Of a stretch of 64,000 bases of DNA, positions 35,701-47,709 are shown in pieces. The position numbers and the translations under genes are program-made. Within the stretch, counting starts at the first letter, position 1; each line of letters opens with the position of its first letter. This DNA comes from Aquilaria yunnanensis (taxonomy: Eukaryota; Streptophyta; Magnoliopsida; Malvales; Thymelaeaceae): positions 33,391,001 to 33,455,000 of the forward strand of contig CM077594.1 of the NCBI GenBank assembly GCA_039654915.1, read 5' to 3'. Below the pieces are notes generated by a model. It worked only from the letters and a program-made list of their open reading frames with translations. It made no database searches and was not told the DNA's origin.

Positions 35701-36123
35701 ATCCCTTGCGTGGGATAACCCCAAAATTTCTCCATTTGACTCATGTCAATAGCATAAACAACCAAAGGCCTACACTAGGACACTTAGCCCTTGAGCACTT
35801 TTTGTGTTTTCTTTGCCCACACTTGTCTTTCATAAGAAATTTGGTGCTCCAATAGCTCTCCAAAGTTCTTTCTTGAGAGTTTTACAATTAAGTACCCAAA
35901 TTTCCAAAACCTTACAAAAAAGCCCATAGGTTGCTTGACAAACAAGCAATCCTTAAGGCTTTTCTTGGGGGCCAAGTTACCAACTTGGAACGCTTTTAAG
36001 GAGTTGCTGATCATGCCTTTTACCACTCATACTTCAAGCACTATGGTGAGAATTACATGATATAATAGTTTTTGACCATTATGCCACACTTTGCAATTCT
36101 CCCATTTTTGTGAGGTGGTAACA
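32777..36123 (-). repeat. Solo LTR A of the Tekay-like family, minus strand, itself interrupted
   Basis: On the + strand it starts TGTTACCC (the reverse complement of an LTR end) and ends GGTAACA (the reverse complement of an LTR start). It is flanked by perfect 5-bp duplications AAAAT at 32772-32776 and 36124-36128. Without the inner Tat LTR and its duplication it measures 2,449 bp. No internal region is present, so it is a solo LTR made by recombination between the two LTRs of a former element. Confidence 0.92.
33688..34580 (+). repeat. Solo LTR of a Tat-type element nested in solo LTR A (893 bp)
   Basis: It starts TGATAGC and ends GCATCA, with perfect 5-bp duplications CATAC at 33683-33687 and 34581-34585. 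Removing it restores the text found in the other Tekay-like LTR copies. It is related to the LTR at 9054-9918: TATA box CCTATAAATA at 34311-34320, block TAGGCGTCGGAGG near 34410, CTCCTGACCCTTG near 34450. The two are clearly diverged and carry indels. Its first 20 bases form a hairpin (TGATAGC ... GCTATCA). The minus-strand open frame 34030-33656 is chance. Confidence 0.93.
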
Positions 36124-36493
36124 AAAATTGTGTGGTCATCCCACACAATGAGGGTGGCTATGGCATGATAATGATTTAAAAAATGTGGGCCATGAGTTTA
36201 AGACTAAGAAACCATGGTTTTGTAGCAAGGAAAATGACATAAAGCATGGTTAAGGTAATTAAGGGTGGTTAGTGCACTAAGCCCATTTAAGTAGTCATTT
36301 CCTTCATCTCTTCTCTCATATTCTAACCTACCAGTGACCACCCACCTCCACACTTCCTCCATAGCCACCATACCTCCAAGCTTGCAATGAGTTCCAATTG
36401 AAATTGAGTGAGAGCAATTGAAAGCAAACTAGTGCTATTGCTTGGGGTGCAACAAGAATCAAGCTTAAAATTTGGCATACCCATCAAGGTGTG

Positions 36494-38985
36494 TGTTACC
36501 TACTTTATGGTAGTCCAATTATGGTGCCAAAATTGTGCATTTAGACTCCCAGGATTGGTAATATTCTGTAGGCCATCAGAACACTACCCTTAGTGTGCAT
36601 ACCCAAGTGGCCCTCTTGGGCACTATATAAATACATGCATATTGGTCCAACCATCACACACATATTCACATTTCATGCACACCATGGCAGCAAAGAAGGA
36701 AAACACTAGCACAAGTGTTAATCTTGGGCACCACACATTAGGCAATCTTGTTAAGTTCTAGTGACCAGCCACTGCACCTGTAAATTCCACTAATAAAATG
36801 TATCATTATAGCCTCATACCCCCCTGTTTTATTTGCTGCATTACCAATTAGAGACTTAGATCAAACCAACAAATTTTGTTTTACATCAATAGCCCACCTA
36901 TGGACCAAGTTACGGATTTTTTAAGTTGGTTCCAAAATTCTGATGAAATAAACAGTAACTCAGCCAACTTTGCAATGTCATATCTTTGGATACAGGGTTC
37001 TGAATCTAGAAATTCCAAATCCCCGTTAACTCTCTAGATGTCCTATAGGTGTGGTCAAAATTTCAAACCAAGATTCATTCTACACATAGAGATATTAAAC
37101 TTTAGGTCCAGAGTCAAAATTCTGGCAACTTTTGGACCATTTTGCCCATACAATTTTTCCAAACCATGCAAACACTTCATTCACAAGGGAAAAGCCCTCC
37201 AAGGCTATCCCATATATGTCCAATACACATATTAATTACATTCTCTTGCCTCTAGAAAATTTATGTGGCCAAAACAGAATTTACAAGTAAGCAGCCTATC
37301 ATTCACACTTAGGCAGCTTTGCACCACATCACTTACGTAGCCAAAACATTACCCAAATGTTCACATTCTTGTCTCATCTTACATACACTACATGTAAATG
37401 CATACATGAAATACATAGGGTTATTAACTCAGCTAAATACACACCCTAACTTATAGGAGTGCCAGAGACACAATGGACTTCAGAACAGGATGCTGGACAG
37501 CTGCTGCACAACACAATAAGTACCACCATTAAAAATACGAAATGTGCTCCTAAAATCACCAAAATTTCCAGATCACAACTAGAAATATGGAGGTTCATGT
37601 GCATGAAATTTCAGATCAAAACTCAAATCACAAAGGTTATTTTCAAGGTGATCTTTCAGCTGCACCTGAAATGACAGAATTGAGGGGAGTAAGTTTCATT
37701 GAGAAACTTAGTAAGGGTAACACTTCGTTTCTTAAGGTAATGTGATCCTCATTAAAACCTGCATCCAAATACATTAAAACAAAAAAAGCACAATGCATAT
37801 ATACAAGATATAGCAACCAAATGCAGCAGCCAAACACAAACAACAAACACATGAAATGTGGCAGCAACATATACCATAGGTTAGTCCATAAAACACATAA
37901 TAAACATAACCAAATCACTATGGAAGCCCTCCTCAAGCTAATTCTTAGTCTTAGGAGGATTTTAACAGTAGTTTGTACTAACTTTTGGGCACTATAAACC
38001 CTCACTTTACTGCCATCATTGTGCACTTCACACTAGGTCACAAAACCTTCAATAAGTAAACTCCCCTCACTAAGCTTGGTTCATCAAGCTCATGGCTCTC
38101 TTCCAAGCTTAGCCTTAGCTCCATGGATGTTTGAAAATTGAAGAAAACAGTCCATGAGAGAAAGAGAACCCTTACCAAAGTGGGTAGGCCAAAAAACAAG
38201 CTTGATCCTTGAAGTATCCAACAAATAGCTCTAGTTTGCTTCCAATTGCTTCCTTTTGCCTTCAATTTCAATGAATTGCAAGTTTGAAGGTGTGGTGGCT
38301 ATGGGGAAAGTATGGATGTGTTCTTGGGCTAGGGGAGGACGAAAATGAGAGAGGGATAAGTGATTTGGCCACTTAAATGGCCTTAAATGGGCTTAAGGGC
38401 ACCAAAACACACTTAAACAAGCTTAACCTTGCTTTATGTCATTTTCTTTCTCACTAATTATGGTTTCTTTGTCTTAAAATCATTGGAACACATGTGCCCA
38501 ACATTTTTGACTAATTATCAAGTCTTGGCTGCCTCCCCCATGGTGGGATAACCCCACAATTCTACCCTTAGACTTAAGTCAAAAGCTTGAACACCTTAAG
38601 GTTTACACTAGGACATTTGTGTCCTTATTGCCTTCAGTGTTTCCTTTGTCCAAACTTGTCTTCCATGAGCAATTTGATCCTCCAATAGCACTTTCGTACC
38701 ATAAATATCCTTCCCATAACTCTCCAAGTCTCTTTCTTGAGAGTTTTGCAATTGAGTACGAATTTCCAAAACCTTACAAAAAAGTACATAGGTTGCTTGA
38801 AAAACAAGCAATCCTTAAGGCTTTTCTTGGGGGCCAAGTTACCAACTTGGAACACTTTTAAGGAGGTGTTGATCATGCCTTTTACCCCCCCCACACTTCA
38901 ATCACTATGGTGAGAATTACACAATATAATGGTTTTTAGCCATTATGACACACTTGTAATTCTCCCATTTTGTGAGGTGGTAACG
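36494..38985 (-). repeat. Solo LTR B of the Tekay-like family, minus strand
   Basis: TGTTACC at 36494 and GGTAACG at 38985 (terminal A changed to G on this strand), 2,492 bp. Flanks are GTGTG (36489-36493) and GTATG (38986-38990), a 5-bp duplication with one transition. It interrupts the 3' LTR of element 1 and has no internal region. It carries the family hairpin near 38905-38965. Confidence 0.9.
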
Positions 38986-40657
38986 GTATGGAGTTCTTTT
39001 TTTCTCATGGAATGTTTACTGTATTTTCAAGTATCCATGGAGCTAGGCTTGGAAGAGAGCCATGAGCTTGATGAACCATGCTTAGTGAGGGGAGTGCACT
39101 TAGTGAAGGTTTTTTGACCTAGTGTGAAGTGCACAATAATGGCAGCGACTTTGGGGGTTCTAGAGCCCAAAGTTAGAACTAACTAGTGTTAAAACTCTCC
39201 TAAGACCAAGCCTATGCTTAAGGAGAGCTGCTATAGTGATTTGCTTTTGTTTATTGCATGTTTTATGGACTAACCAATGTTAATTGTTGCTGCCACATTT
39301 CATATGTTTGTTGTTTGTGTTTGGTGACTGCATTTGGTTGTTTTATGTTGGATGTATGCGCTGTGTCTCTTGTGTTTTAGTGTCTCTAGATGCAAGTGTT
39401 ACCAAGCATTGCACTACCTTAAGAGTGTAATTGTTCTCCTTACTAAGTTTCACAATGAAACTTACTCCGCTCAAATCTTCCCATTTCAAGTTTAGCAAAA
39501 AGATCACATTCAAATTGACCCATGTAGTTTGAGTTATAATCTAAAATTTTAATTATTTGAACTTCCACAGTCCTAGTTGTTATCTGGAAAGTTTGGTGAT
39601 TTTAGGAGCACATTTGGTATTTTTAGTGATGGTACTTATTGTGTTACGCAACAGTTGTCCACCATCCTATTTTCTGGAGTGCATTGTGTCTCAAGCTCTC
39701 CTGTAACTTGGGTGTGTTTTTAAGGTGAGTGAAGGCCATTTTTTTAGTGTATGGATCCATGTACATGTAAGACATGTAAAGTTGAAACAATTATGTGAAC
39801 ATTTGAGGACTGTTTTGCTATGTATGTGAATGTGGTGCACAAGCTATCTAAGTGTGAATGATAGCCTACTTGTTTGTAAATTCTATTTTGGCCACATAAA
39901 GTTGCTAGATGAAAGAGCATGGAATTCATATATATATTGGACATGTATGGGATAGCCTTGGAGGGCTTAACCATTGTGAATGAAGTGTTTGCACACTTAT
40001 GAAATTTTGTATGGGCATACTGGTCCAAAAGTGGATGGAATTTTGACCCTGCACTCAAAGTTCTAGATGTCCCTGTGTAGAATGAATCTTGGTATGAAAT
40101 TTTGACCACAAATAGATAACATCTAGAGGTTTAATTGGGTTTTAGAATTTCTACATTTGGAGCCCTGTAGTCAAAGTTATGCCATTGCAAAGTTACTGTA
40201 CATTTTGTTAGAATTTTGTAACAAACTTAAAAAATCTATAACTTGGCACATAAGTGGGCTATTGATGTAAAAAAAAATTACCTAGTTTGGTCTAAGTCTC
40301 TACTCGATAATGAAGGAAAAAAAATATGGGGGTACATGGCTAGATTAACACATTTTTTTGGTGGATGTTTTAGGTGCAGTGGCTGGTTACTTAAACTTAA
40401 CAAGATTGCCTTATGTGTGGTAGCCAAGATTAAGACTTATGCTAGTGTTTTCCTTCATTGCTGCTACGGTGTGCATAAAATGTGAATCTATGTGTAATGG
40501 TTGGACCAATATAAATGCATTTACATAGTGCCCAAGAGGGCCACTTGGGTATGCACACTAGGGGTATTATTTTGATGGCTTATAGAACATACCAACCATG
40601 GGAGTTTTAAATGCACAATTTTGGCACCATAACTGGACTAGCCCAAAGTGGATAATA

Positions 40658-42139
40658 CAATTCCTCAATGTAGGTTTGGTGCCCAACAACTCTTAAATAT
40701 CACTATACTAAATGTGTCACTAGTGTACTACGTCCTAGACACATACACCACTAACACCCTAAGGCATACTTTGCTCGAAGCTCTACTATACCCCAGGCTT
40801 CTTCCAAATGAGGGAACTCCCAAGAGTTGCAAGTCTCAGCTCACCATAGAGTACTAATCTTCCAATGCTCCCCTTAGTTAACCCTTATTCATCATGCATA
40901 TTGGTGCACTGGGCGAGGTAACCATACAATACCCGAGCACCAAGATCCTCTTGTTGTCACTACTCTGGAGTTTCTTATAGCTAGATGGCTACCAGGGAAG
41001 ACCTATCTAGCATGAATGCCAAGACATCCAAGCAGCTAGTAGCCCTTGGGCCTTGTTTATGCCCCCATTCAGCTCAAGTCTCTGAGCATTTTGCAATTAA
41101 GCTACCAATATGCTACCCTAGCCAAAGGTTTTGATGCTTTAGCTGCTCCACTTGGAGTATCCTAGGTGTCTAAAGCCTACACTCTAACTCTCTTCGCTTC
41201 CCTGCACTCAAAACCTAACACCATACACACTCTAAATTAGCGCTTCAGGTGTTTCCTTAGTGCACTTGCTTCTTAGCCACCAAAACTTACTTCATGCCTA
41301 AAGCACCCACAAGGTCCTTAGCCGAGTAACAAGATACCACTCAATCCTAGGTTGACTTAGGTGCCCTTGGCTTAATAGCCAAGTAGAAACCTTGGCCTCT
41401 ACACTAGGCTCTGATGTGCCTTCAATCTTACTTGACACCTTGACTACTCCTAGGCCTTCTAGCCTCTAACATTATCAAGCAATACCTTAAGAACCATTCT
41501 TCACATAAACTATCATTACAATGAACCATCTATACTTTCCATTCTTAACTACCATACACTAACTACATTGTGCTGACTTCTCATCGAAACAATGTACATA
41601 CAGCTTTGGCCACATCAAACTAATTTAATTGGTGGGAGAACCAACTTTGTTTATTGCTTGAGTTAACTATCAGATGGTGACTAGCCATGGAGAATCACTC
41701 ATGTGGCTCGTCTGCTGTGACTCCATTTAATGTGTGAAGCTATGTATCTTGGGATTGGTTCTATCCCTTCGAAGTTGTGAGCCTACCTTTTAGCCCTTGA
41801 CCATTCTAAAAAATCACTAGCCCTTCCTTTAAAAGGCACTTGGGTCAAGTGAAATACTCTAACTTTGGGTTTTAAACTAGCTCAACCAAAGTCCTCTATG
41901 ACTAGCTTTCCAATGCTCGACGTCGATTCATTCTTGTTACCACAAAAACTACTAGAATCACTATGTAAACTCTTGAGCACAACTATACCTATACTAGATC
42001 TGGCACTTTTGACTACTACGTATAGTACTTAACTTGTCATGTCTCTGACTTGTATAAGCCATGTGCTATGATTAAAATCTACATAAAATGTAGATGAGAG
42101 GTATAGATAACTGATACAAGTCTTAGATGTTAAACATGG
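40658..42139. other. unrecognised non-coding DNA
   Basis: It starts right after the 3' LTR of element 1. It is rich in short words such as CCTAGG, TTAGCC and CACTTGG, with stops in all frames and no domain in the small ORFs (40243-40485 lies mostly in the LTR, and 40648-40857 spans the border). The composition suggests an old LTR or transposon, but I found no ends, TSD or matching copy in the window. Confidence 0.4.
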
Positions 42140-44572
42140 TGTTACTAGCTTTACAAAATGGGGAAATTACAGTGTAAGAACCTAAACTTCTAAGCTTTAA
42201 TTTTCACCATAGTGTATGAATTGTGAGGTGTAAACTATTCAATATACACTCCCGTAAGTGTCACTAACAATGATAGTTTGGTCCTTAATAAAGAATTGGC
42301 ATATTTTTCCTAATTTTCAAGTAATCTTTGGACTAAATTGTAAGGTTACAAAAGTGAGGCACTCAAGTGCCCAAATTTCCAAAGATGGCTTTAGAAAGGA
42401 CATGGATGGAATTATGAAGAAAGGACATGGATGGAATTAGAGATATTGTTGGGGGACCAAAGTACTTAAGAAGGACAAGTTGATCATTTATTGCATAATG
42501 CCAACTAAGGATCCAAGTGTCCACCTTTTTGTCTAAAGGTTATAATGACCTTTGAAAAAGTTAAAGGTGGTCAAAAAATGTCTTTTTTCTAGCCAAAATA
42601 GTTGGATATAATCTATCCAAGTGTTGGCCAAAGTTTCAAAAATTTACATATATGCCACCAAGGTCAAAATGATGTATAAATGAAGAAAAATCTTCATTCT
42701 CTTTCCATTTCCTCTAAATTTCATCCCCCAATAGCCAAGGGTTCTTTCTTAACCTTTTCCACCATCCTCCATAGCTACCATACCTTAAGAAAATAAGAGG
42801 AAGCAAGAGAAAGCAAAGAAGACATTAAATAGTGCAAGAAAACCTATTTTCGGTTCTATTAAGGTTCATCAAATTTCCAGCAAAAGGTAAGGGTTTAATA
42901 AGTTTCCTAGATTGTTTATTATATTTCCAAACATCCATGAAGCTAAGACCATGCTTGGAAGAGAGAAAAAAGCTCAAGGAACCAAGTATGGGTTAAGGGG
43001 AAAGAAGCATGGCAAGGTTTCTGCCTTACTGTTACCATGCTAAAGATGGCAGTAAGAAAGATGGGTTTCTAGAGCCCAAGTTAGTACTAACTAAGACCTA
43101 AAAGACTCCTAAGCCCAAGCAAAACCTTGAGGGGGGCTGCCATAGTGTTACTAAAGTGATATCTTATTGTTTTATTGAATGATTATGGACTAACCGTAAT
43201 GTGCTATTGCTGCCAGCATTACATGTGTTTGTTGCTATGTTTGTTGGTGCATATGGTTGCCATATTTATGTGTATATGTTTTTCTTGTGTGTTTTTATGT
43301 CTTTGGATTTCAGGTGGTACATTTCTATGGAATACTTTACATTGAAAGCCCTTACTAAGTTCTTTACAAAGAGCTTACTCTCATTTTTATCCATTTTCAG
43401 GAACACCAGAAAGATCACATTCAAACTAAAATTTTTGGTTTGAGTTTTGATTTGAATTTTTAGTTACATGAACTTCCATATGTCTAGTTATGGCCTGGAA
43501 ATTTTGGTTGTTTTAGGAGCACATTTGGTATTTTTAGTGATGGTCCTTATTGTGTTATGTGGCAGTTGTCCAACATCTTGTTCTAGAGTCCATTGTGTCT
43601 TAGGCACTCCTATAACTTAGGGTATGTATTTAGCTGAGTTAAGACCATTATGTCGTGCATGTATGCATCTAGATGTAGTGTATGTAAAATGAGGCAAGTA
43701 TGTGAACATTTGAGTAATGTTTTAGCTATGTATATGATGTGGTGCAAAGCTGCCTAAGTGTGAATGATACGCTGCTTACTTGTAAATTCTGTTTTGACCA
43801 CATAAAGTTGCTAGATGCAAGACCATGTAATTCCTATGTGTAATGGACATATATGGGGTAGCTTTGGATTCATTTCCCCTTGTCAATGAAGTGTTTCCAC
43901 ACTTATGAAATTTTGTATGGGCAAAATGGTCAAAAAGTGACAAGAATTTTGACTCTACACTCAAAAAGTTGTATCTCCCTGTGTAGATTGAATCTTGGTA
44001 TGAAATTTTATTCACACCTAGAACACATCCAGAGGTTAAACTAGGATTTTGAATTTCTGAAATTCGGTTCCTGTAGCCAAAGATATGATGATGCAAATTT
44101 GACTAAGTTACTGTTCATTTGGTCAGAATTTTGTAAGCAACTTAAAAAATCCATAACATGGTCCATAGGTGGGCTATTGATGTAAAAAAAAATTCCTTGG
44201 TTTTCTCTAAGCCTTTACTTGATAATGGGGTGAATAAAAAAGGGTGTTAAATGGCTAGAATGATACAGTTTATCAGTGGAAGTTACTGGTGCAGTGCCTG
44301 GTCACTAGAACTTAACAAGATTGCCTAATGTGTGGTACCCAAGATTAAGACTTGTGCTAGAGGTTTCCTTTTTTGTTTCCATGGTGTGCATAAAACATGA
44401 ATATGTGTGTGATGGTTAGACCAATATGCATGTGTTTACATAGTGCTTAATAGGGCCACTTGGGTATGCACACTAAGGGTAGCGTTCTGATGGTCTGCAG
44501 AACATTACCAATCCTGGGAGTCTAAATGCACAATTTTGGCACCATAATTAGACTACCCTGGAGTAGGTAACA
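42140..44572 (+). repeat. Solo LTR C, divergent member of the Tekay-like family (2,433 bp)
   Basis: TGTTACT at 42140 and GGTAACA at 44572. The middle (43400-44570) aligns well with the 3' half of the other LTRs (AGGAGCACATTTGGTATTTTT, broken here for length, GTGGTGCAAAGCTG, TTCTGATGG). The first kilobase is strongly diverged. The flanks CATGG and CAAGA agree at only three of five positions, so the target duplication has decayed or an end has moved. No internal region is present. Confidence 0.75.
42394..42439. repeat. 25-bp tandem duplication inside solo LTR C
   Basis: GAAAGGACATGGATGGAATT occurs at 42394 and again at 42419, exactly 25 bp apart and with no mismatch in those 20 bases. It is absent from the other LTR copies of the family. 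Confidence 0.8.
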
Positions 44573-46683
44573 CAAGAGGCATATAAGGTCATGTGCCCAA
44601 TAGGGTGCTCTAGGGGTGCCCTAAGTGCACATAAGAGAAACTTGAAGGAAAATGTCATCCTTGTCAGCCAAAAAAGGCAAAAACTAAGTGCCAATGCAGG
44701 TTTTGAAATGATGAGTTGAAATTTGAAGAAAAAGTGGCTAAGAGCCCAAGGGCACTAGGCTACACCAAGGAAGGGCTCAGGGTGGTTCTTGGGCACTCCC
44801 TTGTGTGCAAACATGTGAATATGAAGGGTGTAAAGGCAAGTACCTTAATGAAAATTGTAAAGGATTGATGCTTCATGTTAAAATGAAGATGAGGGTTATA
44901 ATGTACACTAAGGAAAGGTGAGGAGCACATAAGAGAAGTGATGGACACCCTACTAAAGGGCTACTGTGTGGCCTTAAAGAGTCCCTAGGTTCACATGAAA
45001 GTTTGGTCACCTAAATGGCTGAATTAAAGGCCAAATTGTGTGCTTAAATTGCCCCACCAAAGGAGTTGAACATTTTAGTCAAATAATCTACATTACATGA
45101 ATGATTTATGGGAGGTTAAAACCATGAAATGGTCAAAAGATTTAGCCACCAAGGCTAAACCATCTATAACTCCACCACTTGGACTTGAACATGAATAAAG
45201 GCAACTTCCTATTGATTCAATGTAGTTGCCATTTACAAAATGTACTAGACAAAATTCCTGCAAGTCACTGAAAGGAAAACTAGAAGCAAGGAAGAAGAAA
45301 CCAAGCATGGTGGCACACGGGTAAGCTTATGGTGTCATGTTTGGAGCATTGAAGTGTTCCTACCTTTGTGCTGCCATATACAAGCTAGGTAAGGGTTCAA
45401 TTTAAGCCCCTTCACCTTGAATTTTGGGGGAAGGATGCTACCCTAGGGGATGGGCATGGCCAAATGATCTTAGGAGCTTTGAAAATGGGCTATGTGTGTT
45501 ATGGTACCATGGTGAGCTAGCTAGTTTACATATGGCAAGCATTACGGTTTTTGACCAAGTTTGGCTGAACTTGATCATCAACCTGGTGCTCTATGTTCAT
45601 TGATTAAATTTAAAGTGATCACATTCTAAATTGAATGAAAGAAATGCTTGCTAAGTCCTAAATGGAAACTGCGTATATGGTGTGTGTGTTTTGCATGCTT
45701 CTTTGTTTGGTTGTGTTAACCCAAAAAAATTGTATATAGATACCTTGTATCATATTACTCTATGTCTTTTTTGTGTCTTCTTTGTCTTTTGTTGCAGTTT
45801 CTTGTAGGAGGAATTTCATAGTTATGTATATGACGATGTTTTGAACATTGTAGGCACTAGGTGCCATATTGAACTCTTATTGACTAGTTGTGTACTCATG
45901 CCTTGTTTCTGCCCATTTTAGGAAAAGAGATGGAGGAATAAAGGCTAAGGAACCTTTTTAGAGACATATGTATAAAAACACATGGCTTGGTTATATTGGT
46001 TTATGGAAGAAAAGCTTGAAAAATTCATGTTATGAACTAATGGTTTGTGAATTCAATTGTTGTTTTAATGGCTGCTGTTGGGTTAGCTAATTTTAGATCC
46101 ATGCTAGTGTTGGTAAAGACTAGGAGGATTATAAGACATAAAGACTAGGAGGATTATAAGAGAACTATTGCCTAGGCGCCAAATAAAAATTGAAGTTTGA
46201 GTGATAGTTGACAATGAAATTGTTTAAACCCATGTTCTGTAACATGCATGCTACTTAAGTAGCCAAACTTTTGGTACATATAATTCTGGCCATATGGCCC
46301 TAGGATGCCAAATTTTGAACTTATAAATGCAACTATATATTTAGCTAGTATAGGGAGTTAGATTAATACATGGCATGTGCCTTAGTGGTACAAAGTGGGC
46401 TTAGGTTAGCCTCCTAAGGCACTAAGTGTAGTGGGCTAGGTAATGCATGCATCATTTGTACTAATGAAACCTAGAAATGTATGTATATATGTATGAACAT
46501 ATGATGAAGCTAGCAAGCACACTAAGAGGGCTTAAAGTGAGCCTCCTAAGCACACTAGTGCATACATATACAGGCACACACACATGCCCTACCTGTGCAC
46601 ACCTAGTAGGTCTCCAGGGCACCCAGTGCCTGAGGCATTGATGCACATCCTACCTACATGCCTAGCACACCAACGTAAGCTTA
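44573..46683. other. unrecognised AT-rich DNA with small local duplications
   Basis: No gene seen; stops occur in all frames. A 25-bp tandem duplication (AAAGACTAGGAGGATTATAA) starts at 46115 and 46140. A looser pair (GGCTTA..GTKAGCCTCCTAAG) lies at about 46399-46425 and 46528-46550. The last five bases before the next LTR (CTAGG, 46684-46688) are probably that element's target duplication. Confidence 0.45.
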
Positions 46684-46688
46684 CTAGG

Positions 46689-47709
46689 TGATGCGAACCC
46701 CGATGGTATAAAGACCATGAAACTCGCCCAAGATGTTTTTCAAGCTCCACAAGACATCAAAGAGACTGGGTTTGAAGACCCCCACCCCTAATCAACCTGT
46801 GATTAGAAACGAGAGGTATAGAACTCCAAGAACACAAGCACACTTGTGCACCAAGGCAGTCCGCCAAGAACCAAAGAGAAAACCTCTCCAAAGAGCAATA
46901 TTATTTCGAAATTTTTCTGTATCTTTACATCCAGAATATGTGCCTTTATATAGGCCTAAACTAGGGTTAAAAGCTAGGCAAAATTCGCAGCCTAAATCCC
47001 TTAGGAATCCTAGATACAAAGACATAGGAAATCCTAGTCAAATTAGGACTCTAATTCCTAGTTTGAACAAGTTTAATAAATGCAGCGTATTCCACTTGCC
47101 CAAAACGATTTAAAACTATTCCATAGCCTAAATAACTTCCTAAATAATGTATCTAAATAGGATTTGAACGAAAATAAAATATAAATACAAGATTGGCCAT
47201 GAAAACTCCAAAATAGCCTTCTTGGGTGATTCTGGCTTGTGTCTCCAACTTCAAGCTGAAATTCGAACTTGATGCAGCAATGATTTCTCAAAATTCAAAG
47301 CATAAAAGTTGTAGATCTCTTTCTTAGCTTCGAAACCACACTTGAATCACACAAAATGGACTTCTGAATCGAAAGATATTCCCAAAATACTGCAACTGCT
47401 TCTGAACCAGCGATAACTCGTAAATCGCGACTTTGAAGCTAAATTGGACCTCGTTAACGTGCAAACTGGGTTTGATGGTCTTCATATGACTTGTAGCTTC
47501 AGATGTTATCTTTCCAATGAATCAAGAATTACTCAATTCCGATCTGTTTACCTGAAGATATGATTTTTCCACCAGAACATCGCCAATCTGTCAAAATCCA
47601 AGCTTGAAGTGCACTAGTGAGCTCCTTAGCCTTTTTCCTTGTCAATGCTCCACTAGAAACTTTCAGTGGGTCCTTGCCTTCCTTGGTTGTGCCTTCTTTG
47701 ATCGTATCA
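46689..47709 (-). repeat. 3' LTR of the gag-only element (1,021 bp)
   Basis: On the minus strand it starts TGATACGATC right after the polypurine tract and ends GGTTCGCATCA. The ends are a near-perfect inverted repeat (TGATACG against TGATGCG). It has a TATA box (46953-46944). The + strand open frame 46733-47113 is a shadow. The end of the long gag ORF runs about 180 bp into this LTR. Confidence 0.85.
46944..46953 (-). promoter_or_regulatory. TATA box in the LTR of the gag-only element
   Basis: CTATATAAAG on the minus strand, inside the LTR and about 255 bp before its end. It would place the R region start near 46915. Confidence 0.7.

Larger units (their letters stand above)
17684..40657 (+). 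mobile_element. Element 1: Tekay/Del-like chromovirus, host of several nested insertions
   Basis: The pieces in order are: truncated 5' LTR (17684-18133), primer site, gag, protease and start of RT up to 20421; then, after nested element 2, the rest of RT, RNase H, integrase and a chromodomain-like tail (29615-32326), polypurine tract, and a 3' LTR in three parts ending at 40657. Summed without insertions, the 3' LTR is about 2.46 kb, matching the other copies. RT motifs ([22 protein letters not shown]), the tRNA-iMet primer site and a C-terminus resembling ILAKDTRRLRNK-x-I place it with chromoviruses, best with Tekay/Del. All its genes are broken. Confidence 0.88.
32348..40657 (+). repeat. 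3' LTR of element 1, split by two solo LTRs
   Basis: Segments 32348-32776, 36124-36493 and 38986-40657 join into an LTR of about 2.46 kb, colinear with the LTRs of element 2. It ends GTGGATAATA, a two-transition variant of GTGGGTAACA. The joins are marked by the duplications AAAAT and GTGTG/GTATG. Confidence 0.88.

Noticed and set aside
32777..38985. Solo LTRs A and B as the two LTRs of one minus-strand element
   Set aside because: Each has its own target duplication (AAAAT and GTGTG/GTATG), and the sequence between them is the + strand 3' LTR of element 1, with no internal region.
44760..44948. Possible small secreted protein on the minus strand (62 codons)
   Set aside because: Single short frame in unassigned AT-rich DNA, with no support beyond being open.
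46733..47113. 126-codon + strand ORF
   Set aside because: It lies entirely in the LTR of the gag-only element and opposite to its direction; it covers the TATA and R/U5 region.
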